Source: Io17-Chloro-G2 sp965226915 (GTDB taxonomy: Bacteria; Chloroflexota; Dehalococcoidia; Lucifugimonadales; UBA3495). Taken from it: DNA of 64,000 bases. The position numbers were made by a program, and so were the translations under genes. Where the stretch lies: NCBI GenBank assembly GCA_965226915.1, contig CBDDEJ010000008.1, forward strand, positions 744,001-808,000, given 5' to 3'. The notes below the pieces were generated by a model. It was not told where the DNA came from. It saw only the letters and a list, made by a program, of their open reading frames with translations, and searched no databases. Shown one piece after another: positions 17,567 through 26,320 of this stretch; within the stretch, counting starts at the first letter, position 1; the number at the start of each line of letters is the position of its first letter.

Positions 17567-18855
17567 TTAGTCTAGGGACCGGATGTCTCCAAATCTGATG
17601 GCGAAAAAGATGCTCAGGACCAACGCCAAGATTCCAACGCCGATCAATGCGGTGTTGATGTCCATCCGGTCGGCCGTGAAGCCAATTGCGACGGCCGCAA
17701 GGGGAATCAGGCCGGATTCGTAATGCCAAACGCTGGATACCCGGCCCCTTAGATCGTCGGGCACAACGGACTGGATCAGTGTTTGGTTACTGACGATGAA
17801 GTGGGTCTGCGAGAGACCCATGACCACCATCATGGCCAGGGAAAGCCATAGCCAGTGGGATACCCCCAGCATCAGGATGGCAATGGACCCGGTAAGCAGC
17901 GTGATCAACACCACAGCCCCCTTCTTGGCGAAGAAACCCCAGGTGGCCATGACGAAGGTGGCTATAAAGCCGCCGATGCCCATCACCGCTATCATCACGC
18001 TGCCCGTTCCCACGCCGGCGCCCAGCGCCTGTTGAGTGTATACCGGCAGCAGCAGGATCAGCGGCATAAATACGCCGGTGCGTACGAAGTTCACTATGGT
18101 GAGCCGGCGCATCACCGCGTTGCCAAATATATAGCGCAGCCCTTCCAAAAGGCTGTCGAACATGCTTACCCGCTGGGTGGAAGAGGACGCCTTTCCGGAG
18201 GTTTCCCGATACAGCGTTCGCATGGGTAGAAGCAGAATCACCATCACAACGTACAGGCCGGCCTCGAAAAAGAAGTTCCATTTGAAACCCACGGCGCTGA
18301 TGAGGACTCCGCCCAGTAGAGGACCGGCCAGCCTCATTGAGGTGATGCCCATTGCGTTCAAGGCCATGGCGTTGGCCAGGTCGGCCCGGCGGACAGTGTT
18401 GGCCACCAAGGCTTGACGCAGCGGTTGCTTGACGGCGAAACCCCGCTGGCGACCAGCAATGCAAACGCCGCGGCCAACACCGCTAGGCTGAATTGGGTGG
18501 CGATGAGCAGCTTGCGGCGGTCCATCCGGTCGGCCAAAACCCCCGCCAACGGCCCGATGACCAGGATGGGCAAAGAACGAATCCCGGCCACGGCAACGGA
18601 GCGCATCGCAGAGCCGTTGCTGATGGAGAACACGAGCCAGCCGATGGTGAAGATCTGCAGCCACTGGGCGCAATTGGCCGCGATGTTGCCCGCCCACAGG
18701 AAGCGGTATTCCCGGTTGTTTTGCAGGGCGGTGAAGGTTCTAAGGCCGCCCCGCTTGGTCCGAGGCGCCACCGAGCCGGCGCTGCTCGTTCGGGCGCCGC
18801 GGGCTTGGGTATGCGAATCTTCCGTTGATTGGTTTTGTGATGGGACCTGGGTCAA
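17567..18855 (-). pseudogene. MFS transporter (MFS_3 / EntS-like) split by a frameshift
   Basis: Two frames together give one transporter. The first part, from ATG at 18855, reads NREYRFLWAGNIAANCAQWL, then VLADRMDRRKLLIATQFSLA and AFALLVASGV, ending near 18440. The second part continues in another frame with FAVKQPLRQALVANTVRRAD, ALNAMGITSMRLAGPLLGG and further helices to the stop at 17567. Around the junction about 15-20 residues expected for the family seem to be missing, so this is a small deletion with frameshift rather than a single-base error. An assembly fault cannot be excluded. Confidence 0.8.
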
Positions 18856-18970
18856 ACTCCTACCTGTAATGCGCCGGTCTTTTTGAATATATCCGAATCA
18901 TAGCCCGCGGATTTATGGAACCCGAGGGAATCGGTGACGTTAATGGATCCGGAATGCCGGGCGAAGCCCA

Positions 18971-20830
18971 CTATTTGACTATGCTCAAGTACGGGCGTGT
19001 CCTTAGATTCCAACGGTTGTTCTCTGCATCGAACGTGGAATTCACGAAGACGCGCCAATTTGTATCGTCCAGATCAGGGTAGTCCGACCGGTAGTAGTAG
19101 CCGGGCCAGCGGGTCTCCTGACGGTACAGCAGATGATGCATGTGAGCTTCTCCGACCCACGCCCTATGAATCACTTCCCAGCAGCGCAACAACTCGTGCT
19201 GGTTCCGCGCCGCCAAATGTGTCAAATCTTCCCGCAGCATCTCAATGAGCTCGATTCCCCGTTCCAGGGCGGATGCGTTGGTGGTGTACCAGCTAGAAGT
19301 CCCGCCGGCGTATTCGTCCATGATTTTCTGCAGCCGCACCAAGGCTTGCTTTGGCGTGATGAAGTTGGGGTTGACCGATTCAGAGGTTGAAGCACCCTTG
19401 TGTTTTTCGAATGTTTCCAGGGGCGCCCAGATGGCCTCGGAAAGCTGCCGCACTTGGGAGTCGCTGATCGTAGGCGCTCCAGGGTTGTCTCTAAGGAAGC
19501 TCACCGCGGATTTGGCGGCCAGCCGGCCTTCGGTGAAAGAGCCTGAAGAGAACTTGTGCGGGGCCGCGCCGACGCCGTCTCCGGCGGCAAACAGGCCATT
19601 GATGGTGGTCATCTTGTTGTAGCCCCAGAAGTATTCCGGAGGCGACAGGTCCTCGGGGCCGCTGACCCAAGCGCCTGCCTCACCGGAGTGGGACCCCATG
19701 ATGTAGGGCTCCGCCAAAACCACTTCTGAAGGAGTTAGTTCCGGCTGGATATTCTGGGAAGCCCAGGTGAGAGCTTGGGCCACAGTCATGTCTAGAAAAT
19801 CTTCCCAGGCTTCGGTTCTTACTTTATCCATTTTGGCTGGGTCACCGCCGGCTAATGCCTGCATAGCCAGGTCGGTGCGCATATACATAGGACCTTTGCC
19901 TTCCTTGATGTCGAGGAACATCTGATGGTTACGCAAAGGAGTCGGTGTCGGTATCGCCGATCCGTATGGCTCATACTTCCTCAGTTCGTCTTCCCGGGTT
20001 ACGGTATAGTCTTCGCCCAAGGCGTTGGTCACGTGGGCGTGGAAATACTGGAACCACATGCCCACCGGACCGTAGCCGTCTTTGAATCTGGTGGGAACGA
20101 ACCGGTGTTCCATCTGGGTCATTTCGGCGCCGGCTGGAATCATCAATCCATAGGCGGAGCCAGTGGCGAACACAGAATACCAGGTGCGCCCCATCCCTTC
20201 GTTCACCGATCTAGGACGAAAGACGTTGGAAGCGCCGCCTGAGGTTATGATCACGGCCTTGGATTTGAAAACCCAAATCTTGTTTTCGCGCACGCCGAAT
20301 CCGATGGCGCCTGCGATGCGACCGGAATCGTTCGCGTCGGTCAAGAGGTGTGTGATGGATATTCGTTCGAAGATGTTCTCCTGGCCCACGGCTTTGCGGG
20401 CCGGCTCAGCGGTGATGGGTTTGATGGACTCGCCGTGGATGGGTATTTGCCATCGTCCGACGCGCTCGTACTCTCCGTTGTCCTTCTTCCAGATGGGAAG
20501 TCCCCACTCCTCCAACAGATGAACCGAAGAGTCCACATGACGTCCCACGTCATAGACCAAGTCTTCCCGGGCCAGGCCCATCATGTCGTTGACCACGTAA
20601 CGCACGAAATCTTCCGGGGTGTTCCAACCGTATCGCTGGCCCATATAGCAGTTGATAGCCGAAAGACCTTCGCCGGTCGCCCCGCTACGTTCAATTACAG
20701 CCTTTTCGGCAATCACGACTCGAAGGTCAGGGCCCCAGAACTTAGCCTCGAAGGCGGCGCCGCATCCCGACATGCCGCCTCCGACTATCAAAATATCGCA
20801 CTCAACAGTCTCTACCACAGGTAACGCCAT
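18971..20830 (-). CDS. aprA: adenylylsulfate reductase, alpha subunit
   Basis: A 619-residue FAD protein that interconverts APS and sulfite plus AMP. The N-terminal FAD site is CDILIVGGGMSGCGAAFEAK, and the AprA-type segments SGATGEGLSAINCYMGQRYG, MIPAGAEMTQMEHRFVPTRF and GLFAAGDGVGAAPHKFSSGS are all present. The conserved GEGLSAIN and EHRFVP motifs separate it from fumarate reductase. ATG follows AAGGAGAATTTTC. It is the last gene of sat-aprB-aprA. With no dsrAB in view the direction could be sulfite oxidation or sulfate reduction; sulfite oxidation would fit an aerobic organosulfur degrader, but that is inference. Confidence 0.95.
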   Translation of the reverse strand: MALPVVETVECDILIVGGGMSGCGAAFEAKFWGPDLRVVIAEKAVIERSGATGEGLSAINCYMGQRYGWNTPEDFVRYVVNDMMGLAREDLVYDVGRHVDSSVHLLEEWGLPIWKKDNGEYERVGRWQIPIHGESIKPITAEPARKAVGQENIFERISITHLLTDANDSGRIAGAIGFGVRENKIWVFKSKAVIITSGGASNVFRPRSVNEGMGRTWYSVFATGSAYGLMIPAGAEMTQMEHRFVPTRFKDGYGPVGMWFQYFHAHVTNALGEDYTVTREDELRKYEPYGSAIPTPTPLRNHQMFLDIKEGKGPMYMRTDLAMQALAGGDPAKMDKVRTEAWEDFLDMTVAQALTWASQNIQPELTPSEVVLAEPYIMGSHSGEAGAWVSGPEDLSPPEYFWGYNKMTTINGLFAAGDGVGAAPHKFSSGSFTEGRLAAKSAVSFLRDNPGAPTISDSQVRQLSEAIWAPLETFEKHKGASTSESVNPNFITPKQALVRLQKIMDEYAGGTSSWYTTNASALERGIELIEMLREDLTHLAARNQHELLRCWEVIHRAWVGEAHMHHLLYRQETRWPGYYYRSDYPDLDDTNWRVFVNSTFDAENNRWNLRTRPYLSIVK

Positions 20831-20881
20831 GAAAATTCTCCTTATATAGACCCTAACCGGGTTGTTCTAGCCCCTAGCTTT

Positions 20882-21325
20882 TTATATTGTAGGCAGCTGC
20901 TCTACACCCAGCCATATGGACTCACCGGCTAAGCCCTGACCTTTCAATTCGTTCTGTGGATTCTCGGTAAAATTCCGGTACGGGTCCGAGGAGCCTACCG
21001 CGGTGGTGCGGGATGGGTAGGTGAACTGGAGTTCGTGGCCATCGCGGAACTTCACCGTCCAGGTCAACCCTCCGTCCACCCGCTTCGGTTGCACGGAAGC
21101 GCCTAGGGGCATGAAGTCGGCATAACCCCGGACAAAGATAGCGTCCTCAGGGCAGAGCTTCACGCAGGCGTAACACTCGGAGCACATCTCGACTTCCTGG
21201 TTGAAGCCCTTTTTGCTGTCAGGGTCCAGCACCATCAGGTTGTTGGGGCAGATGTACACGCATTGAGGCCCCCCGTGTACCCCCTCGCAGGCGTTGCAGG
21301 TGTTGGGGTCGACAAATGTCGGCAT
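20882..21325 (-). CDS. aprB: adenylylsulfate reductase, beta (iron-sulfur) subunit
   Basis: A 147-residue two-[4Fe-4S] ferredoxin-like subunit that passes electrons to AprA. Cluster ligands are in CNACEGVHGGPQCVYICP and CSECYACVKLCPEDA, the AprB arrangement, followed by the C-terminal extension (GLTWTVKFRDG) that wraps the alpha subunit. ATG at 21325 is chosen over one 42 bp upstream because AGGAGGAACAAAT lies directly before it. It follows a terminator-like hairpin after sat and precedes aprA by 51 bp. Confidence 0.95.
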   Translation of the reverse strand: MPTFVDPNTCNACEGVHGGPQCVYICPNNLMVLDPDSKKGFNQEVEMCSECYACVKLCPEDAIFVRGYADFMPLGASVQPKRVDGGLTWTVKFRDGHELQFTYPSRTTAVGSSDPYRNFTENPQNELKGQGLAGESIWLGVEQLPTI

Positions 21326-21368
21326 ATTTGTTCCTCCTGTTACTGTCGCGGCCGGCGCCGCCGGCATG

Positions 21369-21396
21369 AAAAAGCCCCCGCTATGGGTGCGGGGGC
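21369..21396 (-). terminator. rho-independent terminator between sat and aprB
   Basis: On the minus strand GCCCCCGC and GCGGGGGC pair with a 7-base loop and are followed by TTTTT. It sits 17 bp after the sat stop and about 45 bp before the aprB start, so it may reduce read-through into aprBA or set the ratio of Sat to AprBA. Confidence 0.75.
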
Positions 21397-21412
21397 CAAA
21401 TGGCCATGAACG

Positions 21413-22720
21413 CTAATGTCGATGATTACAGGTGCAATCCGTACACCCGCAATCAGACAGGGCCTGAACCGGCATGGACATCACCGGAGTGCGCTTTTCC
21501 AAATAAGCCTCGTCAACGAATGGGGACCCGAAGCCGTACTGCTTAGAGCACTGCTGGACCACTTCAAGCACTTCCGCCCTCAAGGTTAGAGGGTCGGGCT
21601 TCGTTCCACCTTGGATTATGCTGCGCATCAATGTTCCTGAAAGGTCCTGCTTTTGGTCAGGGTGGCCGCAGAGGCCCTCATAGGCAACCCCGGCGCAGAC
21701 TGGACAATACCACCATTCTTGGACCGGGACCGGGCGTATGCCCAGATCGGGTAGTGTATCAAATATTTGATGGGCTGCGTAGGTGTCATAGTAATTGCCG
21801 ACTCCGGCGTGGTCCCGCCCGAACATGTGGTGGGTGCAGCCCAGATTTTTGCGCACCAAGGCATGAAACACTGCTTCCCGGGGCCCGGCGTACCGCATAT
21901 CCCAGAGTAATATGGAAGTGAGGTGGATGTCTTGCCGGAAGAATCCGGCTTCCCGCAACCGGTGATGGCCCAACACGATGGCTTCGTCAATGTAGTCGCC
22001 GGGTTTTTTCTCGCCAACTACCACGCTCACCAGGATACCGTCGGAACCGGCGGCCAGCCACGCGCCCTTCATCAACCATTCGTGGCCGGAATGAGGAACG
22101 TTGCGGCTCTGGTGGGCAACCGCCTTCTCCCAACGCATTTCCGACATGGCCTGCCGGAGTTGACGGGGCGTGTGCCAGAACTGGTCGAAGGGCGGGTTGA
22201 TCACAGGGGCGTTGACCAGGGTGATGGGTCCGGATATGAACAAATCGCGGTAAGCCAGGGTCCGCTGAACCCCCGGGTGTGCGTTGTCGGTGGTTCCGTA
22301 GATCTGCTGAGCCAAGCGCTCTTTGTCGTAGGAGTAAATGTCTTGAATCTCCAGCACGGCTAACGGCTGTTCTTGGCTGGTGAGCAACAGGGAGTCCCCT
22401 GGCGCCACTTTGAGGCGGTCCAACTCCTCGGCCGAAACGTCACAGACGATGGGGATGCTCCAGACATAGTCGCTGGCCAGCGTCATGTTAGCGGCCACCG
22501 AATCCAGGTCTTTCTCGCCCATGAACCCTTCCAACGGGGAGAAGAACCCGTAGGCGATATCCACGCATTCGTGGGCGATCTGGTCCCGCACCGCCAAGCG
22601 AGGCAAACCGTGTATCAGGTCTGCTGCCTCGCCAGGAGGAGAGACCCTTTCCACCAGAACGCCGCCATGGGGTGAAAGAGAGTTATCTACCAATAGTTTT
22701 GCACTCGATTTCCGGTTCAT
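21413..22720 (-). CDS. sat: sulfate adenylyltransferase (ATP sulfurylase), homo-oligomeric Sat
   Basis: A 435-residue ATP sulfurylase of the dissimilatory type. The nucleotide motif is HQSRNVPHSGHEWLMK, the second motif is GRDHAGVG, and a zinc-site segment CPVCAGVAYEGLCGH precedes the C-terminus. N-terminal PUA-like part: YGFFSPLEGFMGEKDL. An unusual C-terminal tail, DCGCTDCTCNHRH, carries four Cys and two His within 13 residues and is not part of the usual family end. It makes APS from sulfate and ATP, or in reverse makes ATP from APS and pyrophosphate during sulfite oxidation. Confidence 0.95.
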   Translation of the reverse strand: MNRKSSAKLLVDNSLSPHGGVLVERVSPPGEAADLIHGLPRLAVRDQIAHECVDIAYGFFSPLEGFMGEKDLDSVAANMTLASDYVWSIPIVCDVSAEELDRLKVAPGDSLLLTSQEQPLAVLEIQDIYSYDKERLAQQIYGTTDNAHPGVQRTLAYRDLFISGPITLVNAPVINPPFDQFWHTPRQLRQAMSEMRWEKAVAHQSRNVPHSGHEWLMKGAWLAAGSDGILVSVVVGEKKPGDYIDEAIVLGHHRLREAGFFRQDIHLTSILLWDMRYAGPREAVFHALVRKNLGCTHHMFGRDHAGVGNYYDTYAAHQIFDTLPDLGIRPVPVQEWWYCPVCAGVAYEGLCGHPDQKQDLSGTLMRSIIQGGTKPDPLTLRAEVLEVVQQCSKQYGFGSPFVDEAYLEKRTPVMSMPVQALSDCGCTDCTCNHRH

Positions 22721-22875
22721 TGCCCGTCAATTTATGCTTCAGGCAACCGGCTAATTGTGCCTGTGCCGTGTTTGGATTGTCAAATGGCGGGATGGTATAT
22801 AGATTATCAACGGTCCGTAAGCCTTGCCCTGACCAACCATCGATTAAGCCCTAGACACCGAGTGAACAAAGACCT

Positions 22876-22902
22876 AGTATATACGTATAGCATACGTGTA
22901 GA
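22876..22902 (+). promoter_or_regulatory. repeated ATACGT half-sites before the toxin-antitoxin pair
   Basis: TATATACGTATAG and CATACGTGTAG give two ATACGT boxes 15 bp apart in an AT-rich stretch 13-39 bp upstream of the antitoxin start; TATACGTATA is itself palindromic. The place and form suit an autoregulatory operator overlapping the promoter. Not tested. Confidence 0.4.
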
Positions 22903-22914
22903 CTTGGAGCCTAA

Positions 22915-23145
22915 TTGCGTAAGAAACTAACAGTGACCATAGACGAAAAAGTGTATGAAGCAATGCACAGAGTAATCGGCAGGGGTTCCATCAGCCGGTT
23001 CATTGAAGATTTGGTCCGGCCCCAGGTCATGGAACTTGACTTGGAGGCCAACTACCGGGATATGGCCAAGGACGAAGAACACGAGAAAGAAGCCTTGGAA
23101 TGGGCTGAGGCGTTGATTGGAGATGTCGATGGCCATCCGGGGTGA
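22915..23145 (+). CDS. antitoxin of a MazEF-type pair (ribbon-helix-helix-like)
   Basis: A 76-residue protein with start TTG and GGAG about 7 bases upstream. The N-terminus KKLTVTIDEKVYEAMHRVIG resembles ribbon-helix-helix DNA-binding antitoxins, and the C-terminal acidic half (KDEEHEKEALEWAEALIGD) would wrap the toxin. The gene overlaps the toxin gene by about 17 bp, as expected of coupled toxin-antitoxin operons. Whether it is named MazE or CopG/MetJ-type is uncertain. Confidence 0.8.
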   Translation: MRKKLTVTIDEKVYEAMHRVIGRGSISRFIEDLVRPQVMELDLEANYRDMAKDEEHEKEALEWAEALIGDVDGHPG

Positions 23146-23452
23146 AGTGTGGTGGGTGAACTTCGAGCCATCGATTGGAGGCGAGATTCGCAATCAGCGC
23201 CCGGCCGTCGTTATTAGCAACGATGCTTCCAATAGGAACTTGAACCGGGTGCAGGTGGTTCCATTAACCACCAACATTGACCGCCTATATTCCAGCGAAG
23301 CCTACGTAACCCTGGATGGAAGGCAAAGCAAAGCGATGGCCAACCAATTGACTACCGTGAGCCAAGTGCGGTTGTTGAATCTGGCCGGTGCGTTGTCTGC
23401 TCAAGATATGTACAACGTTGAGAGAGCGGTGAGGGTACAACTGGGGATGTAA
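23129..23452 (+). CDS. mazF: MazF/PemK-type endoribonuclease toxin
   Basis: A 107-residue MazF-fold toxin: RGEVWWVNFEPSIGGEIRNQ, RPAVVISNDASNR, VQVVPLTTN and NQLTTVSQVRL. These cover the conserved GxVwwvdf, RPxvvis and vvPlts motifs of sequence-specific mRNA interferases. ATG at 23129 is chosen because GGAG lies six bases upstream; ATG at 23123 is too close. It overlaps the antitoxin gene. Confidence 0.9.
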   Translation: MAIRGEVWWVNFEPSIGGEIRNQRPAVVISNDASNRNLNRVQVVPLTTNIDRLYSSEAYVTLDGRQSKAMANQLTTVSQVRLLNLAGALSAQDMYNVERAVRVQLGM

Positions 23453-23454
23453 AA

Positions 23455-25209
23455 CTAGCTAATCCCCAACCCCGGGCGGTAGCGGTTGACGATGGGGAGC
23501 CTACGGTCTTTGCCGAATGCCCGGGGCGTGATTTTGACGCCTGGCGGCGCTTGGCGGCGTTTGTATTCATTGCGGTCTACGTTGCTAATAACCTGGGCCA
23601 CGACAATCGGGTCGAACCCGATGGCCACCATTTCGTCGTAGCCGCCGTCTAGCTCCACGTAAGCCTTAACCACAGGGTCCAGCACGTCGTAAGGAGGAAG
23701 GGAGTCCTGGTCCGTCTGGTCCTCTTTCAACTCGGCGCTGGGCGGCTTGTCTATTACGGCTTGGGGAATGGGGTGTTTCGGTTCTCCGTGCTTGTTGCGC
23801 CATTCGCACAGCCGGTACACTAGGGTTTTCGGCACGTCTTTTAGCACCGCGAACCCGCCGGCCATGTCTCCATACAGGGTTGCGTAGCCCATGGCCATCT
23901 CGCTCTTGTTGCCCGTGGTCAGGACCATCCAGCCAAATTTGTTGGAAATGGTCATTAGCACGTTGCCGCGAATCCGGGCCTGGACATTCTCTTCGGCCAC
24001 GTTGGCGTCGGTGTCGTGGAAATAGGGCTCCAACATATCGGCGAAGGCCGTGTGGGCGGGCTCTATGGGAACGGTCCAGAGATCGATTCCCATAGAGCCC
24101 GCCAATTCCTTGGCGTCGGTGATGCTGCCTTCCGATGAGAAGCGGGATGGCATTGCTACGCCTACCACATTTTTGCTGCCTAGGGCATCAGCCGCCACGA
24201 CGGCGGTCAAGGCGGAGTCCACCCCACCGGACAGGCCGATAAGAGCCTTGCTGAAGCCGGTTTTGGTCAGGTAGTCCTGGGTCCCCAACACCAAGGCCCG
24301 GTACACCTCTTCCACTTCCTCCAGCAGTGGCGCTGGAGGCTTAACCGGCAACGCGTGACTCAGACTTGGTTCGGCATTGGATACTTGAATAAATTTACTG
24401 GAGCCGATTTCCTTGAGGATGGCGGCGTTTTCTTTGCGGGGCCTGGGATCGCGGAGCCGGGAACCAAACACTGACTCAATATCCAGGTCGGTAACCATCA
24501 ACTCTTCCATGAAAGCGGCCCCTCGCGCAACCAGCTTGCCCGACATGTCGTACACCGTGCTGGCCCCGTCGAACACCAATTCGTCCTGGCCGCCCACGGC
24601 GTTGAGGTAGGCCACGAACAACTCGTTGTCGGCGGCCCGGGTTGCGATCATTTTCTCCCGCTGTTCCCCTTTTCCGGCGTGAAATGGCGAGGCGTTGATG
24701 TTGATCACAAGCTCTGCCCCGGCTTCCCGTTGCACCGCCATGGGACCCACTGGATACCAGATATCCTCGCAAATGCCGACGCCGACCCGGACCCCATTTA
24801 TGACGTAAACAGGACAGGTATCGCCCTTACGGAAGTAGCGGTCCTCGTCGAAAACGCCGTAGTTGGGCAGGTACATCTTGCGGTAGGTATCGATCAGGCT
24901 GCCGTCGTACGCTAGGGCGGCCGCGTTGGAAATGTCAGGCTCAACGCCCACATAGCCGACCAGTACGGCGATGCCGCGGGACGCCGCCGCCACCTGTTGC
25001 ATGGCGGCTAGATTATCGTTGAGGAAGGATGGCTTAAATAGCAGGTCTTCCGGCGGATAGCCGGTGATAGCCAGTTCGGGAAAGGCAACCAGATGCGCAC
25101 CGGCCTCTCGAGCCCGGCCCAAGTATTCGATAATCTTGGCCGTGTTGCCCGGAATATCCCCCACTGTGGGGTTTATCTGGGCCAGGGCCAGCCTAAGGGT
25201 TCTAGCCAT
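23455..25209 (-). CDS. nadE: glutamine-hydrolysing NAD+ synthetase
   Basis: A 584-residue two-domain enzyme for the last step of NAD synthesis. The N-terminal nitrilase-type glutaminase has E45 (AFPELAITGYPPEDL), K111 (YRKMYLPNYGVFDE) and C147 (VGVGICEDIWYP). The C-terminal synthetase has the PP-loop GLSGGVDSALT and the ATP-contact segment GNKSEMAMGYATLYGDMAGG. ATG at 25209 is preferred over one 75 bp upstream because the family begins RLALAQINPTVGD and AAGGAG lies upstream. Its stop lies 3 bp from the stop of mazF on the opposite strand. Confidence 0.95.
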   Translation of the reverse strand: MARTLRLALAQINPTVGDIPGNTAKIIEYLGRAREAGAHLVAFPELAITGYPPEDLLFKPSFLNDNLAAMQQVAAASRGIAVLVGYVGVEPDISNAAALAYDGSLIDTYRKMYLPNYGVFDEDRYFRKGDTCPVYVINGVRVGVGICEDIWYPVGPMAVQREAGAELVININASPFHAGKGEQREKMIATRAADNELFVAYLNAVGGQDELVFDGASTVYDMSGKLVARGAAFMEELMVTDLDIESVFGSRLRDPRPRKENAAILKEIGSSKFIQVSNAEPSLSHALPVKPPAPLLEEVEEVYRALVLGTQDYLTKTGFSKALIGLSGGVDSALTAVVAADALGSKNVVGVAMPSRFSSEGSITDAKELAGSMGIDLWTVPIEPAHTAFADMLEPYFHDTDANVAEENVQARIRGNVLMTISNKFGWMVLTTGNKSEMAMGYATLYGDMAGGFAVLKDVPKTLVYRLCEWRNKHGEPKHPIPQAVIDKPPSAELKEDQTDQDSLPPYDVLDPVVKAYVELDGGYDEMVAIGFDPIVVAQVISNVDRNEYKRRQAPPGVKITPRAFGKDRRLPIVNRYRPGLGIS

Positions 25210-25308
25210 AAAGTGGTGTTGGCTCCTTATGCCGAAGTATACAGACTGCTTTCCGGCGGCGCCAATTTGCCGAATAACAAACATCCGGTAATTCGGCGCT
25301 CGAACGCG

Positions 25309-26157
25309 TCATCGCCGGCTTTTCATGTCCTTAATAACCTTTTCGATCTCATCCCGGTCAAGCCCCAATTCCACTGCCTGCTCCACGTCTTTCCGTGCAT
25401 CCACATCATGGTTAAGCAGCGTGAGAGCGAGCGCCCGGTTGTAGTATGCCGACGCGTATTTCGGGTCGAGGAGGATGGCTTGGTCGAAATTTTGGCCGGC
25501 CAGGTCAAGTTTTTCCAAGCGAAGATGGGAAATGCCGCGGTTGTTATAAGCTAAAGCAGATCCCGGGTCAAGAAGTATGGCCTGGTCATAATCCTGTATG
25601 GCACGCTGGTGCTGGGCCAAATTGTCGTAGGCGGACCCCCTGTTATTGAATGCGGCCGCATACATCGAATCCAGGCGGATGGCTTCGTCATAGTCTTGGA
25701 TAGCCAGCTCGAACTGGTGCAGATTCTTGTGGGTGATTCCGCGATTGTAGCGCAGGACCGCGTTTTCCGAGTCCAGCCGGACGGCCTGATCGAAGTCCTG
25801 TATGGCCCGCTGGTGCTGGCCCAGCACATCGTAGGCCGTACCCCGGTTGTTGTATGAATCAGCATCTTCCGGGTCCAGGAGTACGGCCTGATCATAGTCC
25901 TGGATAGCCCGCTCGAACTGGCCCAGACTGTCGTAGGTGATGCCTCTGTTGTAATATGCGGTCGCATCTTCCGGGTTTAGCCGAATCGCTTCGTCGAATT
26001 CCGCGACTGCCGAGTTCAATCGCCCTTGCTCCTGGATTTCGACGCCGGCGTCGAAATGCTTTTCCGCCGCGCTAGGCCCACCGCAGGAAGCAAGGAGCAG
26101 ACTGACCAACAGGGACGACGTCATCACTATAATCTTCAAGAATCGCATTTCCACCAT
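25309..26157 (-). CDS. TPR-repeat lipoprotein
   Basis: A 282-residue protein with a signal peptide and lipobox (LLLASCGG), so it is probably anchored outside the cytoplasmic membrane. The rest is seven near-identical 34-residue TPR units of the form AIQDYDQAVLLDPEDADSYN, ending in a half unit. Such repeats bind other proteins. An alternative start three codons in (26148) has GGTGG before it. It follows nadE's start region on the same strand, with 99 bp between. Partner unknown. Confidence 0.85.
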   Translation of the reverse strand: MVEMRFLKIIVMTSSLLVSLLLASCGGPSAAEKHFDAGVEIQEQGRLNSAVAEFDEAIRLNPEDATAYYNRGITYDSLGQFERAIQDYDQAVLLDPEDADSYNNRGTAYDVLGQHQRAIQDFDQAVRLDSENAVLRYNRGITHKNLHQFELAIQDYDEAIRLDSMYAAAFNNRGSAYDNLAQHQRAIQDYDQAILLDPGSALAYNNRGISHLRLEKLDLAGQNFDQAILLDPKYASAYYNRALALTLLNHDVDARKDVEQAVELGLDRDEIEKVIKDMKSRR

Positions 26158-26320
26158 TTGCGATAAATTTTTTTGCTAGCCATCTTTGCTAGCCATCATT
26201 GTATCAACCTAGAGAGGAATCCTCCTCAGACACGAAATTCCTTGTTGCCGCACATACCCCGTGCTACTATGGCCGGAATCGCCGCGCCTGCAGGTTCAGG
26301 CCGGGAAGCGGGAGTGGATC

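Noticed and set aside
18971..22720. Claim of dissimilatory sulfate respiration
   Set aside because: Only sat and aprBA are present; without dsrAB, qmo or aprM the direction cannot be stated.
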